A stretch of DNA of 64,000 nt from Clostridia bacterium (GTDB lineage: Bacteria > Bacillota > Clostridia > Peptostreptococcales > Anaerovoracaceae). Where the stretch lies: the NCBI GenBank assembly GCA_902363595.1, contig CABJAP010000001.1, positions 186,001 through 250,000 on the forward strand, read 5' to 3'. The translations under genes and the position numbers were made by a program. The notes beneath the pieces were generated by a model. That model did no database searches, was not told the origin of the DNA, and worked only from the letters and a program-made list of their open reading frames with translations. Below are positions 8,507-17,800 of the stretch, piece by piece. Numbering within the stretch: position 1 is the first letter of the stretch; each line of letters begins with the position of its first letter.

Positions 8507-9961
8507 TTACCAGTGAACAATGACCGGCGTACCCTTGCTGGCCAAATTGTTAAACAGCTTTTTTGCTGAAGCCACCGGCATATTGACGCAGCCGTGGCTG
8601 CCGCCGCCACGATAAATGCTGCCGCCGAAGGCTCCGCGCCACGATGCATCATGCATTCCATAATTGCCGTAAAACGGCATCCAATAGGAAACCGGACTCG
8701 AATAAGAGGTACCATCAGCGTTATTGCCTTTCAGTGTCGCGCCTCTCTGCTTGTAAGTGAGACTGAAAGAACCGGCGGGCGTGTTATAGCCGGATAGAAC
8801 ATTCCCTGTGACAACCGGGCAATCGACCAGCTCTTTTCCGTCTTTAAAATACCACAGATGCTGCTCTGCCAGAGAAACTTCCACATATGTACTTCCGATA
8901 TCATCCTCTTTGTTATAATCCGTAAAACCGGTCATCAGCCAAATGGGTTCCCGCTTTACTTCCTCGCCGCTTTTCAAGTCTTTGATCAGCTGCTCCGTTT
9001 CCTTATCCACGCTGAGCGCCCAGCCGTAGTCGCCGCCAGACACCTTAATCTTACGTCCGCTGAGGGACGTGAATTCACGAGTTTTGCCCAGAGTGTTATA
9101 TTCTTTTGCAAATTTTTTCACATAACTGCGGACCGCATCCTCATCAACTGTGACTTTGGCGGCGGATTTTTCAGCTTCATCCTTCTCAGACTCGCTGGGA
9201 GCGCCGCTTTCCACCATCTCGATATCAAAGATCTTCTCCAGCTCTTCCGGCGGAATCTTGACTTCGTCCTTGCCCATAAGATAAGTCACTTTTGAAGTTA
9301 AGTATTTTTTGCAGAATTCCTGGCGTTCTTTGATCTCTTGACTGTCCGCGGTCACCTTAGGTTTTTGATAAAAGTCGGATGCCTTGTATTCAAGCGTGAA
9401 CTGATTTTTGGCAATCAGGCCGGTGATCTTTTTCAGCAGAATATCATAATCGATGTTATTGCCTTGTACTTCCGGAACAATCTTAAAATCCTCCGAAGAC
9501 AGGTCCACATATGCATCCTTCGTCTCCACCGGATCACCGCTTTCTTTCAGATAATCAGCGCTTTTCAACTCTTTTTTAAAGGCCTTATTGACTTTTTTCA
9601 CTGTCATGTCCATCGAGACATCAAAATCAGCATGAAAAAAGTAATTGAGCGCAGCGCTGAAAAAATGGTCTTTTTTGACACTGGCGATTTCATTGTCAAT
9701 GTCATAATCAAAATGCAAATCCGAAATGGCGCCTAACTCTTTACTTTGCCTGGTGAAGCTGAACACCTTGCTATTCCATTCCTTGATAAGTTTTTCTTTG
9801 GCTTTTTCTGTTGTCAAGCCGCTGCAGTCGACGTCGTTGATCGTGGTCTTCTGCGGAAACTGGTCAACAGAAAAAACGTTGGCCTCGAGGACATTCCATA
9901 CGGCAAAGCCGCCTCCGGCCAAACAGAGTACAATAATAAGTGGGATTAAAAATTTTTTCAT
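8507..9961 (-). CDS. L,D-transpeptidase with peptidoglycan-binding-like region
   Basis: A 484-residue membrane-anchored protein. Residues 5-25 form a signal anchor. Residues ~45-330 are a two-part region of the PG_binding_4 type, found before YkuD domains in Bacillota. The YkuD catalytic domain starts near residue 365 (VEVSLAEQHLWYF). It carries the histidine motif MPFYGNYGMHDASW and the catalytic cysteine motif GSHGCVNMP near the C-terminus. Such enzymes make 3-3 cross-links in peptidoglycan or attach proteins, outside the membrane. It stands alone with its own terminator and is divergent from dnaE. Confidence 0.92.
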   Translation of the reverse strand: MKKFLIPLIIVLCLAGGGFAVWNVLEANVFSVDQFPQKTTINDVDCSGLTTEKAKEKLIKEWNSKVFSFTRQSKELGAISDLHFDYDIDNEIASVKKDHFFSAALNYFFHADFDVSMDMTVKKVNKAFKKELKSADYLKESGDPVETKDAYVDLSSEDFKIVPEVQGNNIDYDILLKKITGLIAKNQFTLEYKASDFYQKPKVTADSQEIKERQEFCKKYLTSKVTYLMGKDEVKIPPEELEKIFDIEMVESGAPSESEKDEAEKSAAKVTVDEDAVRSYVKKFAKEYNTLGKTREFTSLSGRKIKVSGGDYGWALSVDKETEQLIKDLKSGEEVKREPIWLMTGFTDYNKEDDIGSTYVEVSLAEQHLWYFKDGKELVDCPVVTGNVLSGYNTPAGSFSLTYKQRGATLKGNNADGTSYSSPVSYWMPFYGNYGMHDASWRGAFGGSIYRGGGSHGCVNMPVASAKKLFNNLASKGTPVIVHW

Positions 9962-10082
9962 AATTACTAGTACCTCGCAACCTCAATATTTTACAATATT
10001 TTATGCATTTTTGAAAGCATTTTTCGTATTTTATGGTAAAATAAAATGGATCGCATATTTTTGTAAGGATTGGGAGAAATAA

Positions 10083-13000
10083 ATGGCATTTACACATTTG
10101 CATGTACATACAGAATATAGTCTATTGGACGGCGCCGCCAGGATCAAAGATTTGGTGGCAAGGGCAAAGGAGCTGGGCATGGAATCAGTGGCGATTACGG
10201 ACCACGGAGTCATGTTCGGGGTCATTGATTTTTATCGGGAATGCCTGGATAAGGGGATAAAGCCGATCATCGGCTGTGAAGTATACACCGCGGCCAGAAC
10301 CATGGCGGATAAAGACGTGGATAAGGACAAATACCAGGGGCATCTGGTGCTGCTGGCCAAAAACAATCAGGGCTATCAGAATCTGATCAAAATCGTATCA
10401 GCAGGCTTTGTCCAGGGATTTTACTACAAACCACGTATTGATAAAGAAGTGCTGAGGCAGCACAGTGAAGGGATCATCGCATTGTCAGCCTGTCTGGCCG
10501 GCGATGTGCAGCGAAAGCTGTTAAATCGGGATTACGAAGGAGCCAAGGAAGAAGCGCTGGCACTTCGGGATATCTTCGGAGAAGAAAACTTCTACCTGGA
10601 ACTGCAGGACCAGGGTCTGGAGGAAGAGGCGGCGATCCTGCCCGATATGGTCCGGCTCCACGAGGAAACGGGGATTCCGTTCGTGGCCACCAACGATGTC
10701 CATTATGTGCGCAGAGAGGACGCAAAGGCCCACGATGTCCTCCTTTGCATCCAGACAGCTGCCACCGTCGATGAAGAAGACCGGATGCGCTTCCCCAACG
10801 ACCAGTTTTACCTCAAATCCGAGGAGGAGATGCGCAAAATCTTCGCCAACTTCCCGGAAGCCTGTGACAACACAGCAAGGGTGGCCCAGCAGTGCGACGT
10901 CACCTTTGAGTTCGGGCATCTTCATCTGCCGGAATTTACGGCGCCTGAAGGAAAAACCAATCAACAGTATCTGAGGGAACTTTGTCGGCAGGGATTGGAA
11001 GAACGTTACGCAGATCAGCAAGACGCCGATATGGCAGCCCTTAAGGAACGGATGGAATACGAATTATCCATCATCGAAAAAATGGGATATGTGGAGTATT
11101 TTCTTATTGTATGGGATTTCATCAACTACGCTAAACGCAATAAGATTATGGTGGGGCCGGGGCGAGGCTCAGCGGCCGGGAGCATTGTTTCTTACGTGCT
11201 CAAGATTACGGATATCGATCCCATTCGCTATCGTTTGATTTTCGAGCGTTTTTTAAATCCGGAGCGAATCAGCATGCCGGATATCGATATTGACTTCTGC
11301 TATGAAAGGCGGCAGGAGGTTATCGACTACGTTATTGAGAAATACGGGGAAGATAAGGTCTCACAGATCATCACTTTTGGAACCATGAAAGCAAAGGCTG
11401 CTGTCCGTGACGTGGGCCGTGCGCTTAATGTGAGCTATCCTGAGACCGATGCCATTGCCAAAGCAATTCCCTTTGACCTGAAAATGACCATCGATAAAGC
11501 CCTTGCTATGAATCCGGAACTAAAGGCTTCTTATGAAAGGGATGAAAAAGTCCGTCAGGTATTAGATATGGCCAAGGCGCTGGAGGGTATGCCGCGCCAT
11601 GCCTCTACCCATGCCGCAGGCGTTGTAATTTCAAAGAAAAGTATCGATGAATACGTTCCGCTGTATCTTTCCGACAAAGGCGTTTCGACACAATTTACTA
11701 TGACCACGATTGAAGAGCTGGGGCTTTTAAAAATGGACTTTTTGGGCCTGAGAAATCTGACCGTGATCCGAGATGCTTTAGAAATGATCGAAGCTAATTA
11801 TGGAAAGACGATTGATTTTTCCAAGATGAACTACGACGATCCCAAAGCCTATGACGTCATTGCCAAGGGAAATACTCAAGGGATCTTTCAGCTGGAGAGC
11901 GGCGGTATGACCCAGTTTATGAAAAATCTCAAGCCGGACTGCTTTGAAGATATCGTGGCGGGCGTAGCCCTATACCGGCCGGGCCCTATGGCTTCCATAC
12001 CCACTTACATCGAGAACAAGAAGCATCCTGATCAGATCACCTATATTCACGAAAGTTTACAGCCGATTTTATCAGTTACCTACGGCTGTCTGATTTATCA
12101 GGAGCAGGTTATGCAGATTGTCCGTGATTTGGGCGGATATACCTATGGCAGGTCTGACCTTGTACGCCGGGCAATGGGCAAGAAAAAGATGGAAGTCATG
12201 CTCCAGGAAAAGGAGTATTTCATTCACGGTAAAGAAGATGAGGACGGCAATGTGGAGATCAGCGGATGTGTACGCAACGGCATACCGGAAAAGATTGCCG
12301 AAGAAATCTTTAATCAGATGGTAAGCTTTGCCGAATATGCGTTCAACAAATCTCATGCTGCGGCCTATGCGGTGATCGCATACGAAACGGCCTATCTGAA
12401 AGCCTACTATCCGGTGGAATTCATGGCTGCTCTCATGACCAGCGTCATGGGGGATTCCAGTTCCATCGCCAAATATATACGCAACTGTACGGAGATGGGA
12501 ATTCAAGTCCTGCCGCCGGATATCAACGAAAGCGGCAAAAAATTTACGGTCAAAGATGGGAAAATCCGCTTTGGACTCTTGGGTGTCAAAAACGTTGGAG
12601 AGGGCGCGATCGAGGCTATCATCAAGGCGCGGGAAGAAAAAGGAGCGCCTAAGGATATTTTTCAGTTCATCAGTAATGTGGATATCCATGAGGTCAATAA
12701 AAAGGCGGTGGAAAGCCTGATTAAGGCGGGAGCGCTGGACAGTCTCAATGAAAATCGAGCTGCCCATATGGCCGTTTATGAAAGTTTGATCGAGTCTGCA
12801 CAGAATGATTCACGAAAAAATATTGAAGGTCAGATGTCGCTTTTTCAGCTGAACGCGGAACAGATGGAACTGGAAGAGGCCTCAGCGCGGCTGCCTGAGA
12901 CAGCTAACTTCCCCAGAGAGCTTTTGAGCAGTATGGAAAAAGAAATGCTGGGTGTGTATATTTCCGATCATCCTTTGAAAGATTATGAAGAGCAGATTCA

Positions 13001-13598
13001 AAAATTGATCGACGTTACGGCCGAAGATCTGGCCCATGCAGCCGACCAAGAAGAGACCGGAGCTGCTGCCGCTGCCGGAAATGGACCGGTGCTCTTTGAC
13101 GGTATGCGGGCAACCATGGCCGGCATCATCAACAGTAAAAAGACGCTGGTGACCCGCAGCAATAAAATGATGGCATTTGTCGATATGGAAGATCTTTACG
13201 GAAATGTGGAAGTGGTGGTGTTTCCCAACGTATATGAGCGGTGCTCCCAATTGATTCAGGAGGATTCGCTCATTGTTGTCAAAGGAACGATTAATTTTAA
13301 GGAAGGAGAACTGCCCAAACTCCTGGCCAATGAAGTGCTGGATCTGCGGGAAAACAGCCGGGGAGCCAGGATGGCGGCCCAAAACGTAGTCAAAATTCGG
13401 ATCCCGGACCATATGGAAAAGGGGCTGGAACAGATTCGGGAGATTCTGGCCCAGTATAAAGGCAGCACGCCGGTCATCATTTATCTCGGCAAGACAGGAA
13501 AGGCAATGAAAACAAAACCGGATCTTTGGGTCGACGCCAATGAAACTTTCTGTGAGAGCGTTTCTGAGTTGATCGGCGCAGAAAATCTGAAAATATAA
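10083..13598 (+). CDS. dnaE: DNA polymerase III subunit alpha
   Basis: A 1171-residue replicative polymerase of the DnaE type. An N-terminal PHP domain begins HLHVHTEYSLLDG. The palm holds PDIDIDF near residues 397-403, with the catalytic aspartates, and the GPGRGSAAGS motif lies just ahead of it. The middle part includes the fingers and a helix-hairpin-helix region (LGVKNVGEGAIEAI). A C-terminal OB fold follows (about residues 1010-1060, TMAGIINSKKTLVTR). GGGAGA lies upstream of the ATG. It is followed 12 nt later by pfkA, the usual clostridial order, so the two are probably cotranscribed. Confidence 0.97.
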   Translation: MAFTHLHVHTEYSLLDGAARIKDLVARAKELGMESVAITDHGVMFGVIDFYRECLDKGIKPIIGCEVYTAARTMADKDVDKDKYQGHLVLLAKNNQGYQNLIKIVSAGFVQGFYYKPRIDKEVLRQHSEGIIALSACLAGDVQRKLLNRDYEGAKEEALALRDIFGEENFYLELQDQGLEEEAAILPDMVRLHEETGIPFVATNDVHYVRREDAKAHDVLLCIQTAATVDEEDRMRFPNDQFYLKSEEEMRKIFANFPEACDNTARVAQQCDVTFEFGHLHLPEFTAPEGKTNQQYLRELCRQGLEERYADQQDADMAALKERMEYELSIIEKMGYVEYFLIVWDFINYAKRNKIMVGPGRGSAAGSIVSYVLKITDIDPIRYRLIFERFLNPERISMPDIDIDFCYERRQEVIDYVIEKYGEDKVSQIITFGTMKAKAAVRDVGRALNVSYPETDAIAKAIPFDLKMTIDKALAMNPELKASYERDEKVRQVLDMAKALEGMPRHASTHAAGVVISKKSIDEYVPLYLSDKGVSTQFTMTTIEELGLLKMDFLGLRNLTVIRDALEMIEANYGKTIDFSKMNYDDPKAYDVIAKGNTQGIFQLESGGMTQFMKNLKPDCFEDIVAGVALYRPGPMASIPTYIENKKHPDQITYIHESLQPILSVTYGCLIYQEQVMQIVRDLGGYTYGRSDLVRRAMGKKKMEVMLQEKEYFIHGKEDEDGNVEISGCVRNGIPEKIAEEIFNQMVSFAEYAFNKSHAAAYAVIAYETAYLKAYYPVEFMAALMTSVMGDSSSIAKYIRNCTEMGIQVLPPDINESGKKFTVKDGKIRFGLLGVKNVGEGAIEAIIKAREEKGAPKDIFQFISNVDIHEVNKKAVESLIKAGALDSLNENRAAHMAVYESLIESAQNDSRKNIEGQMSLFQLNAEQMELEEASARLPETANFPRELLSSMEKEMLGVYISDHPLKDYEEQIQKLIDVTAEDLAHAADQEETGAAAAAGNGPVLFDGMRATMAGIINSKKTLVTRSNKMMAFVDMEDLYGNVEVVVFPNVYERCSQLIQEDSLIVVKGTINFKEGELPKLLANEVLDLRENSRGARMAAQNVVKIRIPDHMEKGLEQIREILAQYKGSTPVIIYLGKTGKAMKTKPDLWVDANETFCESVSELIGAENLKI

Positions 13599-13610
13599 GG
13601 AGGCGGAGAC

Positions 13611-14573
13611 ATGAAGCGAATAGGAGTACTGACGAGCGGAGGAGATGCTCCGGGAATGAATGCGGCGGTACGGGCCGTCGTACGCTGCGGACTGGACCGA
13701 GGAATGGAAGTCTACGGCATACAAAGAGGATATGAAGGATTGATCGATGGAGCGATCAAAGAAATGGATATGTCCTCGGTGGGGGATATCCTACACAGGG
13801 GCGGAACCATCCTTCGAACGGCTAGAAGTGAACGTTTTAAGACGGAGGAAGGGCAGAAGCATGCTATTAATGTACTGTCTGCTTTCGGCATTGAGGGAAT
13901 CGTGGTCATCGGCGGAGACGGCTCTTTTCGAGGCGGTCTGGAGCTCTCCCAGAGAGGGATCACGGTGATGGGCCTTCCGGGAACTATTGATAATGATCTG
14001 GGCTATACTGACTTTACCATCGGGTTTGATACGGCGGTCAATACGGTGCTATCTGCAGTGTCCAACATCCGCGACACCTCTTCATCCCATGAGCGGGCTA
14101 CTGTGATCGAAGTAATGGGCCGGCACTGCGGCGACATCGCCCTTTACGCCGGACTCACCGGCGGCGCCGACAATATTCTGGTGCCGGAGATGCCCTTTGA
14201 TATTAATAAAGTCTGCCGAAAGATCATACAAGGAAAGAACCGGGGAAAGATGCACGACATCATCATGAAGGCGGAAGGCGTTGGCGTGGATGCTAAGGAA
14301 CTGGCCCAGCTTGTAGAAGAAAAAACAGGAAAGGAAACCAGAGTGGTAATTCTGGCTTACCTTCAGAGAGGCGGTTCACCTACGGCAAAGGACCGGATGC
14401 TGGCCAGCAGAACAGCCAGTAAAGCCGTGGAACTCCTTTATGATGATGAGAGCAGCAAGGCCATTGGTATCTGCGGCAGCGAGATTGTCGCTTATGATTT
14501 GGAAAAAGCCCTCACCATAAAACGGCCCTTTAACGCGGACCTTTATCATCTGGCGGATGTGTTGTCAAAGTGA
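13611..14573 (+). CDS. pfkA: ATP-dependent 6-phosphofructokinase
   Basis: A 320-residue enzyme of normal bacterial length. It converts fructose 6-phosphate to the 1,6-bisphosphate in glycolysis. [16 protein letters not shown] is the nucleotide loop. GGDGSFRG has the glycine typical of ATP-using rather than pyrophosphate-using forms. PGTIDNDL carries the catalytic aspartate, and EVMGRHCG and AYLQRGG are further signatures. AGGAGG lies 7 nt before the ATG. Its TGA stop overlaps the GTG start of the downstream channel gene, so the two are translationally coupled. Confidence 0.97.
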   Translation: MKRIGVLTSGGDAPGMNAAVRAVVRCGLDRGMEVYGIQRGYEGLIDGAIKEMDMSSVGDILHRGGTILRTARSERFKTEEGQKHAINVLSAFGIEGIVVIGGDGSFRGGLELSQRGITVMGLPGTIDNDLGYTDFTIGFDTAVNTVLSAVSNIRDTSSSHERATVIEVMGRHCGDIALYAGLTGGADNILVPEMPFDINKVCRKIIQGKNRGKMHDIIMKAEGVGVDAKELAQLVEEKTGKETRVVILAYLQRGGSPTAKDRMLASRTASKAVELLYDDESSKAIGICGSEIVAYDLEKALTIKRPFNADLYHLADVLSK

Positions 14574-15841
14574 AAAATCGATTAAAATATAAAATAAAAA
14601 GCAGAATTAAATATGTTCGTATTTTTATAAAGAGCTTTTTCAAGTGGCTGCTGATTGCCGGCGTCGTTGGCGTCATCAGCGGAGGGGTGGGAACGCTCTT
14701 CCGCCTTTCGGTAGAGAACTCCAATGTCTTGAGGCAGGCGAATCCCTGGCTGATTTTCTTGCTGCCGCTGGGCGGGCTTTTGATTGTGAGCTGTTACCAG
14801 CTTTGCGGGATCAAATCCCCCATCGGAACTGACCGGGTAATCGGGTCGGTTCGGGCCGAAGAAGAGGTGCCGGTTATCCTGGGGCCGCTGATTTTTATCA
14901 GTACGGTCATCACCCACCTTTTGGGCGGATCTGCCGGCCGTGAAGGCGCGGCGCTCCAGCTGGGAGGCAGCATCGGCACCCACGTGGGAAAACTATTCCG
15001 TTTGGACGAAAAGGATATGTCGCTGATCGTGCTCAGCGGCATGAGCGGCGTCTTCGCCGCCCTCTTCGGAACGCCGCTGACTTCTGTGTTCTTTGCGCTG
15101 GAAGTGATTAGCGTGGGCGTCATCTATTATTCCGGCCTGGTGCCTTGTCTGGTTTCCGCGTTGGTAGCATACAGTATTTCCGGCTATTTTGGCTTTGATC
15201 TGGAGATTGAAAAAGTGCTGGCAATACCGGACTTGGGACTCTTTCCTGTCCTGCGTGTAGCAGTCCTAGGCGTTTGCTGCGCTGTGATCAGCATTGTCTA
15301 TATCTTTACCATGGATCGCATTGACGACGGTTTTGAAAAACTGTTCCGCAATCCGTATTTGCGCATTTTAGCAGGAGGAGTGATTTTGGTTGGGCTATCA
15401 ATGCTGTTTCCATCGGGAAATTATAACGGATCGGGCATGGGAGTGATCTTTCAGGCGTTGGACGGACATGCGGATTGGTGGGCCTTCCTGGTTAAAATTC
15501 TGTTTACTGCTATTACCCTTGGAGCAGGGTTTAAAGGCGGAGAGATTGTACCGACTTTCTTCATCGGCTCAACGATGGGATGCTGGGTTGGAAGCCTTTT
15601 GGGGCTGGAGCCTGGATTTGCAGCGGCTATCGGCCTGATCGCTACCTTTTGTGCGGTGGTTAACAGTCCGGTAGCATCGATTTTGCTGGGGATTGAGCTC
15701 TTTGGCGCTCAGGGTTTAATCTTTTTCGGTATCGCCTGCAGCATCAGCTATATGCTTTCCGGCTATTATGGGCTGTACGGAAGCCAGAAAATCATGTATA
15801 GTAAGACTAAAGCAAAATATATCAATATAAATGCAAGATAA
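14570..15841 (+). CDS. CLC-family anion channel or antiporter, possibly the fluoride-type branch
   Basis: A 423-residue membrane protein with about ten hydrophobic segments. [17 protein letters not shown] is the GREG anion-pore motif with the gating glutamate. [13 protein letters not shown] is the second pore motif; its GGE-x-x-P-x-F-F-I-G form resembles the fluoride/proton CLC antiporters more than the chloride type, which usually has GGIFAP. The GTG start overlaps the pfkA stop (GTGA). A fluoride exporter beside a glycolytic gene would make sense because fluoride inhibits enolase, but this is inference. No fluoride riboswitch is expected or seen inside the operon. Confidence 0.85.
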   Translation: MKNRLKYKIKSRIKYVRIFIKSFFKWLLIAGVVGVISGGVGTLFRLSVENSNVLRQANPWLIFLLPLGGLLIVSCYQLCGIKSPIGTDRVIGSVRAEEEVPVILGPLIFISTVITHLLGGSAGREGAALQLGGSIGTHVGKLFRLDEKDMSLIVLSGMSGVFAALFGTPLTSVFFALEVISVGVIYYSGLVPCLVSALVAYSISGYFGFDLEIEKVLAIPDLGLFPVLRVAVLGVCCAVISIVYIFTMDRIDDGFEKLFRNPYLRILAGGVILVGLSMLFPSGNYNGSGMGVIFQALDGHADWWAFLVKILFTAITLGAGFKGGEIVPTFFIGSTMGCWVGSLLGLEPGFAAAIGLIATFCAVVNSPVASILLGIELFGAQGLIFFGIACSISYMLSGYYGLYGSQKIMYSKTKAKYININAR

Positions 15842-15854
15842 TAAGGAGGATGTT

Positions 15855-17090
15855 ATGAAAATCGCTTTTGTAAACGGGCTTCTGATTGACGGCAACGGCG
15901 GAGAACCTGTAAAAGATTCATTGGTGCTGGTGGAAGACAAAAAGATCGCTTATGCGGGCCCGAAAAAGGAGTTTGACGGCAGCTACCAGGTGCGGGACAT
16001 TTCCGGCAAGACGATCATGCCGGGACTGATCGACACCCATCTTCACTACAGCGGAAACCTGAGCGATAACGATACGGAATGGGTCATGGAGCCGATCTTC
16101 CAGAAAGCGGTAGTAGCTGTGGCTCAGGCCAGAGAAGCGCTGGAAAACGGTCTGACCTCCGTAGGCGAAATCTCCCGTTTTGGCCCTTATATCAGAGATA
16201 TGATTGAAGCGGGCGTTGTCCCAGGTCCGAGAACTGTGACCGCTGGAGTTGGATTCTGCAGGACTGCCGGCCATGGCGATTCTCATAAACTGCCTTTGGA
16301 ATACAATGAGGCGTCACACCCCTGGGCGGAGCGGGTGGACGGCCCGTGGGAACTGCGTAAGGCAATTCGCCGCAGAATCCGCGAGAATCCGGACGCTATA
16401 AAAATCTGGTCCACCGGCGGCGGAATCTGGAGGCACGATGCAAAGGCGGATTCCCATTACACGATGGAAGAAATTCAAGCTGTGGTAGATGAAAGCAATA
16501 TGATCGGACTTCCGGTCTGGTCCCATGCCGAAGGCTACGAAGGAGCCCTCAATTCCTGCAAAGCGGGTGTTTCCGTTATCATCCACGGCCAGGAACTGAA
16601 CGAAGAATGCCTGGAGATTATGAAGGAAAAGGACATCACCTTCTGCCCGACCTATCAGTTCTTTACAGAATGGTTTACTGTTTATGAACCGCCGTACCGT
16701 CCGATTCACGATCAGTATCCAGGAGAAACGACGGCGGAAAAAGAGCTGAACCGAATTACCGACAACCTGCTCAATGCCAACAAGAAAGGGATCCGCATTA
16801 CAATCGGATCGGATTCTTTCTGCAGCACCTTGACGCCTTACGGCAAGTATGCGATTACAGAGATGTATGCTCTCAACAAGGCGGGAATGACCAACATGGA
16901 GGTGCTGGTGGCAGCGACTAAAAACGGCGCTGAAATGCTTCGGATCGATGACATTACCGGCACTCTGGAGGAAGGAAAATTTGCCGATTTGCTGGTGCTT
17001 GACGGAAATCCGGCGGAAGATATGAAGGCTGTTTCCACTGATCATATGGAGGTGATCATGAAGGAAGGGGCCTTTGTAAAGGGCGAATAA
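15855..17090 (+). CDS. Metal-dependent amidohydrolase family protein
   Basis: A protein of about 411 residues from the ATG at 15855, which has AAGGAGG six nt upstream; an upstream in-frame ATG at 15831 overlaps the channel gene and is unlikely. The TIM-barrel metal site is visible: GLIDTHLHYSG (HxH), IKIWSTGG with the probable carboxylated lysine, WSHAEG and IIHGQE histidines, and the GSDS aspartate. This set matches the imidazolonepropionase/prolidase-like branch of the superfamily. The substrate is not known. It lies 13 nt after the CLC gene and ends at a hairpin terminator. Confidence 0.85.
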   Translation: MKIAFVNGLLIDGNGGEPVKDSLVLVEDKKIAYAGPKKEFDGSYQVRDISGKTIMPGLIDTHLHYSGNLSDNDTEWVMEPIFQKAVVAVAQAREALENGLTSVGEISRFGPYIRDMIEAGVVPGPRTVTAGVGFCRTAGHGDSHKLPLEYNEASHPWAERVDGPWELRKAIRRRIRENPDAIKIWSTGGGIWRHDAKADSHYTMEEIQAVVDESNMIGLPVWSHAEGYEGALNSCKAGVSVIIHGQELNEECLEIMKEKDITFCPTYQFFTEWFTVYEPPYRPIHDQYPGETTAEKELNRITDNLLNANKKGIRITIGSDSFCSTLTPYGKYAITEMYALNKAGMTNMEVLVAATKNGAEMLRIDDITGTLEEGKFADLLVLDGNPAEDMKAVSTDHMEVIMKEGAFVKGE

Positions 17091-17122
17091 TCAAAAGCAC
17101 CAAAAGTTTGAACGCTTATTTT

Positions 17123-17154
17123 ACGGGACTGATAAACTTTGTCAGTCCTGTTTT
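17123..17154 (+). terminator. Terminator of the dnaE-pfkA-CLC-amidohydrolase operon
   Basis: A 10-nt stem (ACGGGACTGA against TCAGTCCTGT, one G-U pair) is followed by TTTT. Confidence 0.8.
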
Positions 17155-17171
17155 AATGCAATGGATCGTTT

Positions 17172-17200
17172 TTGAAAAGAGCTGCATTTTGTGATATAAT
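17172..17200 (+). promoter_or_regulatory. Sigma-A promoter of yjdF
   Basis: TTGAAA (17172-17177), a 17-nt spacer and a consensus TATAAT (17195-17200). Transcription would start near 17207, giving a leader of about 129 nt before the yjdF ATG. Confidence 0.8.
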
Positions 17201-17206
17201 TTTCCT

Positions 17207-17335
17207 AGTTTCATATTTCTGAGAGATAAAAACACGGTCCGGCTGGTAGTCCGGGCGCAGAGCATCCGCTCTGTCAGTAACCTGCCTCCTTTGGTTGTCC
17301 ATTCTCTTTTTTGAAAAAAGAAGGAGGATTTTGTC
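17207..17335 (+). ncRNA. yjdF (azaaromatic) riboswitch candidate in the yjdF leader
   Basis: A GC-richer structured leader of about 129 nt sits between a strong promoter and a YjdF-family gene, the setting of the known yjdF RNA motif, which binds azaaromatic compounds. Local stems are visible, such as CCGGCTGGTAGTCCGG (17239-17254). CCTCCTT at 17285-17291 is complementary to the AAGGAGG ribosome binding site at 17321-17327, so sequestration and ligand-dependent release of translation is plausible. The class assignment rests on the downstream gene and the architecture; I could not run a covariance model. Confidence 0.7.
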
Positions 17336-17755
17336 ATGCAAAAAATCAGGGCTAAGTTTACCGTGTTTTTTGAAGAACCTTTCTGGATCGGCGTTTATGA
17401 GCGAATCTGTGAAGGGCAGTATCAAGTCTATAAAGTGACTTTCGGCGCCGAACCGAAAGATTATCAAATCTATGAGTTTTTATCCGAGAATTGGAGAACG
17501 TTTCGTTTCAGCAAGCCGCAGCCAATGGAAAAATTTCCTGAGCGGCGCATCAATCCAAAACGAATGCGCAGGGCAATCGCAAAGGACCTGTCCCAAACAG
17601 GGGTGGGGACAAAGGCGCAGCAGGCCCTGAAACAGCAGCAGGAGGAACGCAAAGCAGAGACGAAAAAAACAAATCGACAGAGAAAGCAGAGAATGAAGCA
17701 GGAGCAGTTCCAGTTAAAGCAGAAAAAGCGGAAAGAAAAGCATAAAGGGCATTAA
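17336..17755 (+). CDS. yjdF: YjdF family protein (DUF2992)
   Basis: A 139-residue protein matching the YjdF/DUF2992 family in length and layout. The N-terminal half is a compact globular region (FTVFFEEPFWIGVYER, later TFGAEPKDYQIYEFL). A linker with NPKRMRRAIAKDL leads to a strongly basic, Lys/Arg/Gln-rich coiled tail in the last 50 residues. AAGGAGG lies 8 nt before the ATG and is probably masked by the upstream RNA. The molecular function is not established; family members are often controlled by the azaaromatic riboswitch, suggesting a role in tolerance to such compounds. Confidence 0.9.
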   Translation: MQKIRAKFTVFFEEPFWIGVYERICEGQYQVYKVTFGAEPKDYQIYEFLSENWRTFRFSKPQPMEKFPERRINPKRMRRAIAKDLSQTGVGTKAQQALKQQQEERKAETKKTNRQRKQRMKQEQFQLKQKKRKEKHKGH

Positions 17756-17800
17756 TCGAGAGTGGCCCAATCGCCTATATCAAACCGGTAAACAGCTGGT

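Noticed and set aside
15831..15854. Upstream ATG for the amidohydrolase
   Set aside because: It lies inside the end of the CLC gene and ahead of the AAGGAGG site; the ATG at 15855 fits better.
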